Below are positions 49,203 to 57,737 of a DNA stretch of 64,000 nucleotides, one piece after another. Below the pieces are notes generated by a model. The model was not told the origin of the DNA. It did no database searches and worked only from the letters and a program-made list of their open reading frames with translations. The DNA comes from CAZAPG01 sp964486935. Its GTDB lineage: Bacteria > Chloroflexota > Anaerolineae > 4572-78 > J111. Each line of letters begins with the position of its first letter. The first letter of the stretch is position 1. The position numbers were made by a program, and so were the translations under genes. The stretch covers positions 112,087 through 176,086 of the forward strand of contig CAZAPG010000010.1 in assembly GCA_964486935.1 (NCBI GenBank). The letters are read 5' to 3'.

Positions 49203-52034
49203 ATGGTTAGCACTCAGGCAGCCATCAATTTTGCTGTCGAAAATAGTTTGCCCGAAATCATCTTGGCGACCAAGCTCTACATTCCGCAACCCCGGCCCAA
49301 TCTGGTATCCCGTCCCCGGCTGATAGCCCAACTCAACGCCGCCCTGACCCGCCCGCCGGGCGTTATCTTTATTTCTGCCCCGCCCGGTTTTGGCAAAACC
49401 ACTCTGCTGGGCGAGTGGATTGCCAATTTTAGATTGCCGATTTTAGATTTGGGATTGGAGAAAGACGCAAAACCCAAAATCCAGATTGCCTGGCTCTCGC
49501 TGGATGAAGAGGACAACGACGCCCGCCGCTTTCTGGTTTATTGCGTGGCGGCGTTGCAAACCATCTGGCCCGGCCTGGGGCAGTCTGTTATAGCCCAACT
49601 GCACCACATGCCCGCCGACCCACTCATTGCCACGCTGATCAATGAGATAGCAACCATTACCGAGCCGTTTATTTTTGTGTTTGACGATTATCACGCCATC
49701 CAAAATCCCCTCATTCACCATAGTCTGGCGTTTCTGCTTGACAACCTGCCGCCCCAGGTTCATCTGGTCATCACCACTCGTACCCACCCCCCCCTATCGC
49801 TGGCGCGGTTGCGCAGCCGGGGCCAGCTAACCGAACTGGACGCCGCCGACCTGCGCTTTACGCCAGATGAAGTGTCTATCTTTCTCAATTCTGTGATGGG
49901 GCTGAACCTACCCCCCGCCGAGATACACGCGCTAGAAAGCCGCACCGAAGGCTGGATTGCCGGCCTGCAAATGGCCGCGCTGTCGATGCGGGGGATTAAG
50001 GATACAGCCGGTTTTGTCAAAAACTTTACCGGCAGCCATCGCTACATTTTAGATTATCTGCTGGAGGAAGTGCTCAATCGCCAGCCGGAGCCGGTGCAGC
50101 AATTTTTACTGCAAACCTCCATTTTAGAGCGCATGTGCGGCCCGCTGTGCGACGCCCTTTTTAGCAGAGGGGCCGGGGAGCAAGAGAGCGGGAGAGAAAT
50201 GACATCCTTGCCCTTAAATGGACAAGAGACACTCGAGCATCTGGAAGCGGCCAACCTGTTCATCATTCCGCTGGATGACGAGCGGCGCTGGTATCGCTAC
50301 CATCATCTGTTTGCCGATTTGCTGCGCCACCGGTTGGCCCAGCAAACAGAGGCGCAAAATCTGGCCGCACTCCACCGCCGGGCCAGCGACTGGTTTGAGC
50401 AAAACAGCCTGCCCACCGAGGCCATGGGCCACGCCCTGGCCGCCGTGGATGTGGCGCGCATTGTGCGTCTGGCCCGGCAAAAGGCCGAAACCCTGCTCAG
50501 CCGCAGCGAGTTGGTGACGCTGCTCAGTTGGCTCGACTCGCTGCCCGAAGCGTTAGCGCGCTCCCGGCCCCGGTTGTGGCTGTTGCAAGCCTGGGCGCTG
50601 GTGCTGACTGGCCAGTTGCAGGGGGTCGAAGAATACTTGCACCAGGCCGAGCGCGAATTTGCCGAGTCATCAGATGTCAACCAGACCGACCTGTTGGGCG
50701 AGGTTGCCACGCTCCGGGCCACGCTGGCCTATTTTCAGCGCGACATGCCGCAGGCCATCAAAGGGTATCAACAGGCCCTGGAGCACCTGTCGCCCGACAA
50801 CCTGTTTTTGCGGGGTATTGTTATGCAATGTTTGGGTGCGGCCCAGAGTTGGTGCGGCTTTGTTAGCCAGGCTACCCACGCCTTTACCGAAGCCGGTACG
50901 CTAAACCAGCAGTCCGGCAACCTTCAGGTTGCCTTGATTGCGCGCTGGAACCTGGGCCAACTGCATGTAGAGCAGGGATATTTGCAGCAGGCTGCCCAAA
51001 TTTATCGCCAAACGCTGCAACTGGTTGATGAGCAATCCTCGCCCCACAGGGAAGAATTGCTAACATCCACAGCCCGGATTCAGGTGGGGCTGGCCGAGGT
51101 ATCGTACCAGTGGAACGATTTGAAGGCCGCCGCGCAGCATCTTGAAGCGGGCATTCGTCTGGCCGGGCAGGGGCAGGAGTCTGGCGCGCTGGCCGGCGCT
51201 GCCCTGGCGCGGGCGCGGCTCAAACAGGCTCAGGGCGACCTGCCCGGCGCGCTGGTGTCCATTCAGCAAGCTACCTATTTTGCCCGGCGCTACACCGGCC
51301 CGCGCTATCTGGCCGCGCAGGCAATGAACGGCCAGGTTCGGTTATGGCTTATGCAGAGTAAATTACGGGCGGCAGCCAACTGGGTGCGGGAGCAAAATTT
51401 GCAGCCAACGCCCGCGCCCCATGAAATTCCCTACCTGGCCGAAGAGAATTACCTGCTGCTGGTCCGGCTGCTGCTGGCCCAACATCAACAGGCAGACGCC
51501 CCGGTGCTGCCGGTTGGCTCGCCGCTGGAGGTGGCGTTAGCCCTGCTTGAAAAAATTATCGCCGCCGCCGGCGAGTCAAAACGAATCGGGCGAACCATCG
51601 AAGCGCTAATTTTACAGGCCCTTGTGTTTGACGCGCAAGCTAACGGCTCAAGGGCGCTTGACGCGCTGGCGCAGGCGCTAACCCTGGCCGAGCCGGAGGG
51701 ATACATTCGCTGCTTTGTAGACGAAGGCGAGCCAATGGCCGCTTTGCTGGAGCAGGCTGCCGCCAGCGGCATTGCCCCGCCATACGTTGCCAAACTGCGG
51801 GCCGCTTTTACTCTCCCCAGCTCCCACTCTGCTCTTTTGCTTGACCCCCTGAGCGAGCGCGAGCTTGAAATATTGCATTTTATCGCTACGGGGATGTCTA
51901 ACCAGGAGTTGGCCGACACCCTGGTGGTGACGGTGGGTACGGTCAAGTGGCATCTCAATAATATTTACAGCAAGCTGGCCGTCAAAAGCCGCACTCAGGC
52001 GGTGGCCCGGGCGCGAGAGCTGGGGCTGCTATAA
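49203..52034 (+). CDS. MalT-like LuxR-family ATP-dependent regulator
   Basis: I choose ATG 49203 with its promoter and ribosome-binding site, giving 943 aa; the frame is open to 49062. A STAND-type NTPase occupies about residues 20-330: Walker A SAPPGFGKTTLLGEW near 60, Walker B FIFVFDDYHAI near 157. A winged-helix region and TPR-like helical repeats follow (about 400-830). The C-terminal LuxR HTH is at about 880-940 (LSERELEILHFIATGMSNQEL). Such proteins bind an inducer and ATP and activate transcription. A heptamer-encoded insert (about residues 75-95) lies between Walker A and WLSLDEEDND. The target genes are unknown; the divergent GNAT gene is a candidate. Confidence 0.9.
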   Translation: MVSTQAAINFAVENSLPEIILATKLYIPQPRPNLVSRPRLIAQLNAALTRPPGVIFISAPPGFGKTTLLGEWIANFRLPILDLGLEKDAKPKIQIAWLSLDEEDNDARRFLVYCVAALQTIWPGLGQSVIAQLHHMPADPLIATLINEIATITEPFIFVFDDYHAIQNPLIHHSLAFLLDNLPPQVHLVITTRTHPPLSLARLRSRGQLTELDAADLRFTPDEVSIFLNSVMGLNLPPAEIHALESRTEGWIAGLQMAALSMRGIKDTAGFVKNFTGSHRYILDYLLEEVLNRQPEPVQQFLLQTSILERMCGPLCDALFSRGAGEQESGREMTSLPLNGQETLEHLEAANLFIIPLDDERRWYRYHHLFADLLRHRLAQQTEAQNLAALHRRASDWFEQNSLPTEAMGHALAAVDVARIVRLARQKAETLLSRSELVTLLSWLDSLPEALARSRPRLWLLQAWALVLTGQLQGVEEYLHQAEREFAESSDVNQTDLLGEVATLRATLAYFQRDMPQAIKGYQQALEHLSPDNLFLRGIVMQCLGAAQSWCGFVSQATHAFTEAGTLNQQSGNLQVALIARWNLGQLHVEQGYLQQAAQIYRQTLQLVDEQSSPHREELLTSTARIQVGLAEVSYQWNDLKAAAQHLEAGIRLAGQGQESGALAGAALARARLKQAQGDLPGALVSIQQATYFARRYTGPRYLAAQAMNGQVRLWLMQSKLRAAANWVREQNLQPTPAPHEIPYLAEENYLLLVRLLLAQHQQADAPVLPVGSPLEVALALLEKIIAAAGESKRIGRTIEALILQALVFDAQANGSRALDALAQALTLAEPEGYIRCFVDEGEPMAALLEQAAASGIAPPYVAKLRAAFTLPSSHSALLLDPLSERELEILHFIATGMSNQELADTLVVTVGTVKWHLNNIYSKLAVKSRTQAVARARELGLL
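49425..49487. repeat. Nine-unit heptamer array inside the LuxR gene
   Basis: AATTTTA, GATTGCC, GATTTTA, GATTTGG, GATTGGA, GAAAGAC, GCAAAAC, CCAAAAT, CCAGATT: 63 bp or exactly 21 codons, read in frame. Confidence 0.82.
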
Positions 52035-52037
52035 CCT

Positions 52038-52709
52038 TCAGTCGACGCTTTTGGCAATGGCTGCTATGCCGGCCAGAATAATATCGAGACCCATTTCAAA
52101 ATCGGATAAGATGTCGTTTTCGGTAAAGTGGCTAAAAACGCGATGCATGGCCGGCAACTTTTCCGGGGGATATTGTTTGAGTTGAGCAAACAACTCTGCT
52201 CGCTCACCGGCTTGACCCAACCGGCTGGACCCCTCGCTCAAAGCAAAGCCGTTGAGATAATCAACCACCACATCCGCCGCCCGAATAATCATTTCGGGCG
52301 GCAGGCCGGCCGCTTCGAGCGCCGCGTACAGCCGCTCGCTGGCAAGCAGGGCCGCGCTGGCCCCGGCCTCGGCGTGGGTAATGAGGTACAGCACCAGGTT
52401 GGGATGGGCGCGGGACAAACGATGGTAGGCGCGCGCAAAAGCGCGTACCCGGCTTTGCCAATCCTCATTCTCCATTGCAGGCACCTGTAATTCATTAAAT
52501 ACCATTTCAACCAGCCCGGCCAAAACGGCCTCTTTGCCCGGCAAATGATGGTAAATGGCCATCGGGTCTACCCCCAGCCTGCGGGCCAGGCGGCGCATAC
52601 TCAATGCCTCAACCCCGCGCTCATCGGCCAACTGAAGCGCAGCGGCCAGAATTCGCTCGCGGGTAAGCGGCTCTTGCCCGGCTTTGGGCCGGCCAGTTTT
52701 GCGGGTCAT
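52038..52709 (-). CDS. TetR/AcrR-family repressor
   Basis: The 223-aa protein has the N-terminal TetR DNA-binding domain (RERILAAALQLADERGVEALSM; RLARRLGVDPMAIYHHLPGKEAVL) and an all-helical ligand-binding C-terminal domain of the TetR_C type. The ligand is unknown. It is divergent from the SDR gene at 52926. A perfect 17-bp palindrome in the SDR promoter is the likely operator. The TetR/SDR pair forms a self-contained regulated unit, with the SDR as probable target. The stop is four nucleotides from the convergent LuxR stop. Confidence 0.9.
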   Translation of the reverse strand: MTRKTGRPKAGQEPLTRERILAAALQLADERGVEALSMRRLARRLGVDPMAIYHHLPGKEAVLAGLVEMVFNELQVPAMENEDWQSRVRAFARAYHRLSRAHPNLVLYLITHAEAGASAALLASERLYAALEAAGLPPEMIIRAADVVVDYLNGFALSEGSSRLGQAGERAELFAQLKQYPPEKLPAMHRVFSHFTENDILSDFEMGLDIILAGIAAIAKSVD

Positions 52710-52849
52710 AAATATCTCCTCTGAAAATAGAATTGGTGGAGTTGATGCGGAGTGAACACTTGCGCCTGCGCGCAGTGCAGGTGAAACTGTAGTTTTTCAT
52801 TCCTTCGGTGGCGTGTTGCCAGATTCATGATGACACCTAAAAAATGCTA

Positions 52850-52902
52850 TTGACAAATTCTACACTGTAGAATATAATGTGTCAAATCAACAATGTAGAA
52901 TT
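52850..52902 (+). promoter_or_regulatory. Consensus promoter with embedded TetR-type operator
   Basis: A perfect TTGACA (52850-52855) and TATAAT (52873-52878) are separated by exactly 17 bp. The spacer holds a perfect palindrome ATTCTACACTGTAGAAT (52857-52873). A second half-site TGTAGAAT follows at 52894-52901 with a degraded mate. A repressor bound here would block RNA polymerase directly. Confidence 0.85.
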
Positions 52903-52925
52903 TTTTAACCGGAAAGGAAATAAAA

Positions 52926-53831
52926 ATGCAGCCATTAGCAGGAAAAGTTGCGGTGGTAGCCGGCGCTACCCGAGGGGCCGGGCGAGGTATTGCTTGCATG
53001 TTGGGCGAGGCCGGAGCCACGGTTTACTGCACCGGGCGCAGCACTCGCGGGGCAACGCGCCAACCGCAGGCCAAAGCTGCGGACCCCTTTGACTTGCAGC
53101 ACCGGCCCGAAACCATTGAAGAAACCGCCGAAATGGTCAACGCCCACGGGGGGGTAGGCATTCCCGTTCGGGTAGACCACACGATTGAAGCCGAAGTTAA
53201 GGCCCTGTTTGAGCGCGTTCGCGCGGAGCAGGGCCGGCTCGATGTTCTGGTCAACGATGTGTGGGGCGGTGACGCATTGGCCGAATGGGGTGTGTCTTTT
53301 TGGGAACTGACAATCTCCAAGGGATTGCTGATGCAACAGCGGGCCGTGCATAGCCATATTATCACCAGCCGCTACGGCGCGCCGTTAATGGTAGAGCAGG
53401 GCCGGGGGTTGATTGTCGAAATTACCGATGGCGACACAATGGACTATCGCGGCAACCTGTTTTACGACCTGGCCAAAACGTCGGCTATCCGGCTGGCCTA
53501 CGCTATGGCCCAGGAGTTGCGACCTCATCGCGTTAGCGCGGTGGCCGTAACGCCGGGCTTTCTGCGTTCGGAGGCCATGCTGGAGCATTTTGGCGTAACC
53601 GAGGCCAACTGGCAGGAGGGCGCTCAAAAAGACCCTCACTTCATCGCCTCGGAAACGCCCTATTATCTGGGCCGGGCCATTGCCGCTCTGGCGGCTGACC
53701 CCAACGTGTCGCAAAAATCGGGCAAGGCGTTCAGTTCGTGGGGGTTGGCCGAGGAGTACGGTTTCACCGATATCGATGGCCGGCAGCCCCATTGGGGCCG
53801 CCATTTTGCCGAACACGTGGCCGGAAAATAG
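52926..53831 (+). CDS. SDR oxidoreductase under TetR control
   Basis: The 301-aa enzyme has a Rossmann motif AGATRGAGRGIA and a TGRSTRG Arg suggesting NADPH. Catalytic residues are in VEITDGD (Thr in place of the usual Ser) and YxxxK in FYDLAKTSA. The C-terminal tail is long. It resembles the DHRS1-type SDR. LVNDVWGG replaces the usual NNAG. It is probably induced when the divergent TetR protein binds its ligand, which suggests a role in detoxifying or modifying that ligand. AAGGA lies 8 nt upstream of the ATG. Confidence 0.85.
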   Translation: MQPLAGKVAVVAGATRGAGRGIACMLGEAGATVYCTGRSTRGATRQPQAKAADPFDLQHRPETIEETAEMVNAHGGVGIPVRVDHTIEAEVKALFERVRAEQGRLDVLVNDVWGGDALAEWGVSFWELTISKGLLMQQRAVHSHIITSRYGAPLMVEQGRGLIVEITDGDTMDYRGNLFYDLAKTSAIRLAYAMAQELRPHRVSAVAVTPGFLRSEAMLEHFGVTEANWQEGAQKDPHFIASETPYYLGRAIAALAADPNVSQKSGKAFSSWGLAEEYGFTDIDGRQPHWGRHFAEHVAGK

Positions 53832-53902
53832 AGCGGTCGTACCTGGCCGAACAAAAAAGAGGAGTCATCATGGCTGATGACTCCTCTGGTGTTTATAACA
53901 AT

Positions 53903-55042
53903 CTACGGGCGCGGCCAGCGCCGGTTTTTCTGGCCAATGTAGCGCGAGGCCGGGCGGATGAGTCGCCCGGTTTCAATTTGTTCAAAGCAGTGGGCGGTCC
54001 AGCCGCCAACCCGGCCAATGGCAAAGGTGGGGGTAAACAGGTCAGTCGAGAGGCCCAGCCCGTGCAGCAGCAGAGCCGTGTAAAACTCAACGTTGGTTTG
54101 CAGGTTGCGGCCCGGTTTGTACTCGGCCAGCAGAGCTACGGCGGTTTGCTCCACGCTGCGGGCCAGGTTGTATAGCTCCATATCGCCGCCGGCTTTGAAC
54201 AACCGCTCCGCCGCCCTGGAGAGAACCTCGGCGCGCGGGTCGCGCACTTTGTAAACGCGATGGCCAAAACCCATCAGCCGCTCGCCGCGCTCAAGCTTGG
54301 CCCGCAAGTAAGCCTCTGCTTTGGACGCCTCCCCACCTACGGCAAAGACCATATCCAGCGCCGGGCCGGGCGCGCCGCCGTGCAGCGGCCCTTTGAGCGC
54401 CCCCAGCGCCCCCACCACCGCCGAAATCATATCGGATTGGGTGGCAATAATCACGCGGGCGGTAAAAGTTGACGCATTGAGTCCGTGGTCGATTACGGTA
54501 TTGAGGTAGGTTTCCAGGCCGCGCACCTGGGCCGAGTCTGGCGTCTCTCCAAAAAGCATGTAAAGATAGTTAGCGGCGTGGCTCAGGTCAGCGCGAGGAG
54601 TCAGCGGCTCCTGCTGGTTGCGTAGCCGCCAGTAGGCCGCAACCATGGTAGGGAAGCCGGCCGCCACCAGCAGCGCGTCCCGTTGCGGGTCGCCGGCGGG
54701 GTTGGGGTCGGGCGCATTCAGGCTGAGCGAGGCGGCGGCCATGCGCAGCGCATCCATAACCGACACGTTGGCCCGGGCCGCTTCACGCAGCAAACTGAGC
54801 GTGGCGGCGGGCAGAGCGCGGTGAGCGTTCAGCGCCTGTTTGAAAATCTCCAGCGACTCGGCATCGGGCAGCGTGTCGTGCCAGAGCAGGTAAACGGTTT
54901 CTTCAAAGGTGGCCTTGGCGGCCAGCTCTTCCAGCGGAAAGCCGCCGATGATGAGTTCGCCGGCCTGGCCGTCAACGCTGCTGAGGCGAGTTTCGGCGGC
55001 AATAACGCCTTCCAGTCCGGGTTTTAACATGGTATCTGTCAT
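53903..55042 (-). CDS. Citrate synthase-family protein
   Basis: The 379-aa protein matches the short (type I-like) citrate / 2-methylcitrate synthases: VDGQAGELIIGGFPLEEL, DHGLNASTFTAR, GPLHGGAPG with the first His, GFGHRVYKVRDPRAE with the second His, NVEFYTALLL, and the C-terminal GGWTAHCFEQ. The usual catalytic Asp of NVDFY reads Glu here (about residue 319); a Glu can be conservative but may alter rate or substrate. The start overlaps the stop of the aminotransferase gene in ATGA, an unusual coupling that suggests an amino-acid-linked pathway. A second, DNA-binding citrate synthase gene lies divergent at 56508. Confidence 0.88.
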   Translation of the reverse strand: MTDTMLKPGLEGVIAAETRLSSVDGQAGELIIGGFPLEELAAKATFEETVYLLWHDTLPDAESLEIFKQALNAHRALPAATLSLLREAARANVSVMDALRMAAASLSLNAPDPNPAGDPQRDALLVAAGFPTMVAAYWRLRNQQEPLTPRADLSHAANYLYMLFGETPDSAQVRGLETYLNTVIDHGLNASTFTARVIIATQSDMISAVVGALGALKGPLHGGAPGPALDMVFAVGGEASKAEAYLRAKLERGERLMGFGHRVYKVRDPRAEVLSRAAERLFKAGGDMELYNLARSVEQTAVALLAEYKPGRNLQTNVEFYTALLLHGLGLSTDLFTPTFAIGRVGGWTAHCFEQIETGRLIRPASRYIGQKNRRWPRP

Positions 55043-56235
55043 TTTTTATTCCTCATTTCCAGATTTAATGTTTTGATGGCCTGGCCCAAACGCTGAATAC
55101 CGGTTTCGATTTTCTGCGGGTTGGAGTTGGAAAAATTGAGCCGCAGGGTGGTATCGCCGCCGCCATCCACATAAAAGGGGTGGCCGGGCACAAACACCAC
55201 ATTGTTTTTGGCTGCCTGCTCAAACAGAGCCATCGAGGACATGCCTGGCGGCAGCGTAGCCCACACAAACATGCCGCCTTCGGGCCGGATGACGCTCACC
55301 TCTGGCGGAAAACATTCCTCAATCATTTCCAGCATCAGGTCTCGCTGCTGCTTGTAGGCGCTTTTGATGGTAGCCAGGTGGTCGTCCAGGTTGTTATCTT
55401 GCAGATACTGGTAGACTACTCGCTGGGCCAGGTAATTTGAGTGCAGGTCGGCGGCTTGTTTGGCAATAACCAGCTTTTCCATAATCTCCGGCGACGCGCA
55501 AATCCAGCCCAGGCGCAACCCCGGCGAAACCACTTTTGAGAACGAACCCAACAGCACCCCATGCTCCGCCGCAAAATTTTTAATGGCCGGCTGATGCTGG
55601 CCCACAAAGCGCAACTCGCCGTAGGGGTCATCTTCTACCAGCAGTACGTTGTGCCGGCGGGCCAGTTGGGCCACGGCCTCTCGCCTGGCGGCGCTGTAGC
55701 TAACCCCCGATGGGTTTTGAAAGTTGGGGGTAGTGTAAAACAGTTTGATGGGCTGGGCGTCAAACAGCCGGGCCAGTTGGTCAATATCCGCGCCATCTTC
55801 CAGCAGGGGAACGGTGTGAAATTGCGGCTGGTACATGCCAAACGCCTGGATAGCGCCCAGATAGCCCGGCCTTTCCAGCGCCAGCGAGTCGCCGGCATTG
55901 AGAAAAACTTTGCCAATCAGGTCAAGCCCCTGTTGCGAGCCGTTGGTAATCAAAATGTCATCGGGGTTGACCTGCAAGCCGCAGCGTTGCAGGTAACGCC
56001 GGGCAATATATTGGCGCAGAGGCGGGTAGCCTTCGGTGGTGCTGTATTGCAGCACGCTGGGGCCATCGGCTTGCAGCACCTTTTGGGTGGCCTGGGCAAT
56101 TTCATGCACCGGAAAGAAATTGGGATTGGGCAGCCCTCCGGCAAAGGAGATGACCTCCGGGTTTTCGGTAACTTTCAAAATCTCGCGGATAAAGGATTTG
56201 CGCAGATTTTGCATGCGGTTGGCAAAAGCGGTCAT
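55039..56235 (-). CDS. PLP-dependent aminotransferase (2-aminoadipate/kynurenine type)
   Basis: I choose ATG 56235 (GGAG 6 nt upstream; 398 aa). The fold-type I motifs are complete: SFAGGLPNPNFFP, GYPPLRQYIARRY, TNGSQQGLDLIGKVF, PNFQNPSGVSYS, EDDPYGELRF and the PLP-lysine in GSFSKVVSPGLRLGW. This is the MocR-related aminotransferase group that includes 2-aminoadipate transaminase LysN and other 2-oxo acid transaminases. The stop overlaps the citrate synthase start, so the two proteins are made together. A shared 2-oxo acid substrate is possible but not shown. Confidence 0.88.
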   Translation of the reverse strand: MTAFANRMQNLRKSFIREILKVTENPEVISFAGGLPNPNFFPVHEIAQATQKVLQADGPSVLQYSTTEGYPPLRQYIARRYLQRCGLQVNPDDILITNGSQQGLDLIGKVFLNAGDSLALERPGYLGAIQAFGMYQPQFHTVPLLEDGADIDQLARLFDAQPIKLFYTTPNFQNPSGVSYSAARREAVAQLARRHNVLLVEDDPYGELRFVGQHQPAIKNFAAEHGVLLGSFSKVVSPGLRLGWICASPEIMEKLVIAKQAADLHSNYLAQRVVYQYLQDNNLDDHLATIKSAYKQQRDLMLEMIEECFPPEVSVIRPEGGMFVWATLPPGMSSMALFEQAAKNNVVFVPGHPFYVDGGGDTTLRLNFSNSNPQKIETGIQRLGQAIKTLNLEMRNKK

Positions 56236-56266
56236 TGTCGCTCCATTTGGATTGTTGTGGCATATG

Positions 56267-56334
56267 TAGGGGCAAGGCAGATTGAAAGAGCCTTTTCGGC
56301 GCAAATAGCCATTGCTTCGACCTGCCTGGCCTCT
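56267..56334. repeat. Dispersed hairpin with TAGGGGCAAGGC arm (copy 3)
   Basis: TAGGGGCAAGGCAG (56267-56280) faces CTGCCTGGCCTCT (56322-56334), an imperfect match. It lies in the divergent region between the aminotransferase and the HTH-citrate synthase. Confidence 0.5.
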
Positions 56335-56441
56335 TCTGCCTCGTTTGGAAAATTTAGAATTGCTGCCATTGATGATATGCGCTTGCGTCCAGTGTCATCT
56401 TCGAGTATCATTATAAATAATAGCTTTATAGCTTGTCAATA

Positions 56442-56457
56442 TTGATTTATAAATCAA
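56442..56457. promoter_or_regulatory. 16-bp perfect palindrome, candidate operator
   Basis: TTGATTTATAAATCAA is a perfect inverted repeat in the AT-rich part of the divergent promoter region, 51 bp before the DNA-binding citrate synthase gene. Confidence 0.55.
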
Positions 56458-56507
56458 CGTAATGATATGACCGCCGGCAGACGGCGGCTACTCAGGGGGA
56501 AACAGCC

Positions 56508-57737
56508 ATGCCGCAAAGCGCCTATCTTTCGGCCGGTGAGGCCGCCGAGGAGTTGGGCATCAGTTTGGCCACGCTTTACTCTTACGTGAGCCGGGGCTTA
56601 ATTCGCTCTGAAGAGGCCGACCGGCGCAAGCGCACCCGGCGCTATCGCCGGGAGGATGTGGACAAGTTAAAAACGCGCCGGGAGCAGCGGCGCAACCCGG
56701 CCAAGGCGGTTGAGGGCGCGCTGCATTGGGGCGCGCCCCTGCTTGAGTCGGCCATTACGTTGATTGAAGATAGCCGCTTCTACTATCGCGGCCATGATGT
56801 GCTGCGCCTGGCAGCCACCAGCACGGTTGAGCAGGTGGCCGCCTTGATTTGGGCCGGCTCGCCGGAGGCCGAGATTCCCGGCCTGGTTGACCCTCCGCCG
56901 GCGCCCCTTTCAACGGGGTTGGCCGCGCTGCGCCGCCAGGTGCAGGAATTGCCCGCTGTAGAGCAGTTTCAGACCCTGCTGCCCCTGGCTGCCGCCGAAG
57001 ATTTAGCCGGGTACGACCTGCGCCCGCCGGCCGTTGCTCAAACCGGCGCGCGTATTTTGCACCTGATGACCGCAATTGCCGCCGGAGAAGAGCACGCCGG
57101 CGGCGCAATTGCCCACAAATTGCAGCAAGGCTGGCGCCCCAAAAATCCGCAGGCCGCTAAACTCATCAATTTGGCCCTCATCCTCTGCGCCGACCATGAG
57201 TTGAATGTCTCTTCGTTTACGGCCCGTTGCGTGGCCTCGGCCGGCGCGTCGCCGTATCAGGCGGTGATGGCCGGGCTGGCCGCCTTGCAGGGAGTCAATC
57301 ATGGCCGCAATACCGAGCGGGTGGAAGCTTTTTTGCGCGAGGCGGAGACGCCCGCCGGCGTTCGGGCGGCCATTGCCGGGCGGCTGCGGCGCGGCGAGTC
57401 GATTCCCGGCTTTGGGCACTTTCTGTATCCGCAGGGCGACCCGCGCGGCCGGGCGCTGCTGCAAGCTATCACCGCAGCTTATCCCGACTCGCCGGCAGCA
57501 ATGTTGGTATCCGCCGTAACCGGCGAGGTTCAGCAAGTAACCGGCGAGCGCCCCAATGTGGATTTTGGACTGGTAGCCCTGGCCCGAAGTTTGAGGCTGC
57601 CGCCGGGCAGCCCCATCGCTCTGTTTGCGCTCGGCCGCATTATCGGCTGGGTAGGGCAGGTAATCGAGCAATACCAACTCGACAGAATGATTCGCCCCCG
57701 CGCCCGTTACATCGGCCAGCCGCCGGTCGATTCCTGA
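56508..57737 (+). CDS. Citrate synthase-like protein with N-terminal DNA-binding domain
   Basis: The 409-aa protein begins with a MerR/excisionase-type helix-turn-helix (about residues 1-55: LSAGEAAEELGISLATLYSY, RRYRREDVDKLK). A citrate synthase domain follows (about 95-405) with the catalytic set still present: ADHELNVSSFTAR (about 228), VNHGRNTE with His (about 264), GFGHFLYPQGDPRG with His (about 303) and RPNVDFG with Asp (about 351). The Arg of GFGHR is Phe here. The protein may be an enzyme that also binds DNA, or a regulator that senses acetyl-CoA or oxaloacetate. The start is ATG 56508 with a GGGG-rich leader. Confidence 0.85.
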   Translation: MPQSAYLSAGEAAEELGISLATLYSYVSRGLIRSEEADRRKRTRRYRREDVDKLKTRREQRRNPAKAVEGALHWGAPLLESAITLIEDSRFYYRGHDVLRLAATSTVEQVAALIWAGSPEAEIPGLVDPPPAPLSTGLAALRRQVQELPAVEQFQTLLPLAAAEDLAGYDLRPPAVAQTGARILHLMTAIAAGEEHAGGAIAHKLQQGWRPKNPQAAKLINLALILCADHELNVSSFTARCVASAGASPYQAVMAGLAALQGVNHGRNTERVEAFLREAETPAGVRAAIAGRLRRGESIPGFGHFLYPQGDPRGRALLQAITAAYPDSPAAMLVSAVTGEVQQVTGERPNVDFGLVALARSLRLPPGSPIALFALGRIIGWVGQVIEQYQLDRMIRPRARYIGQPPVDS

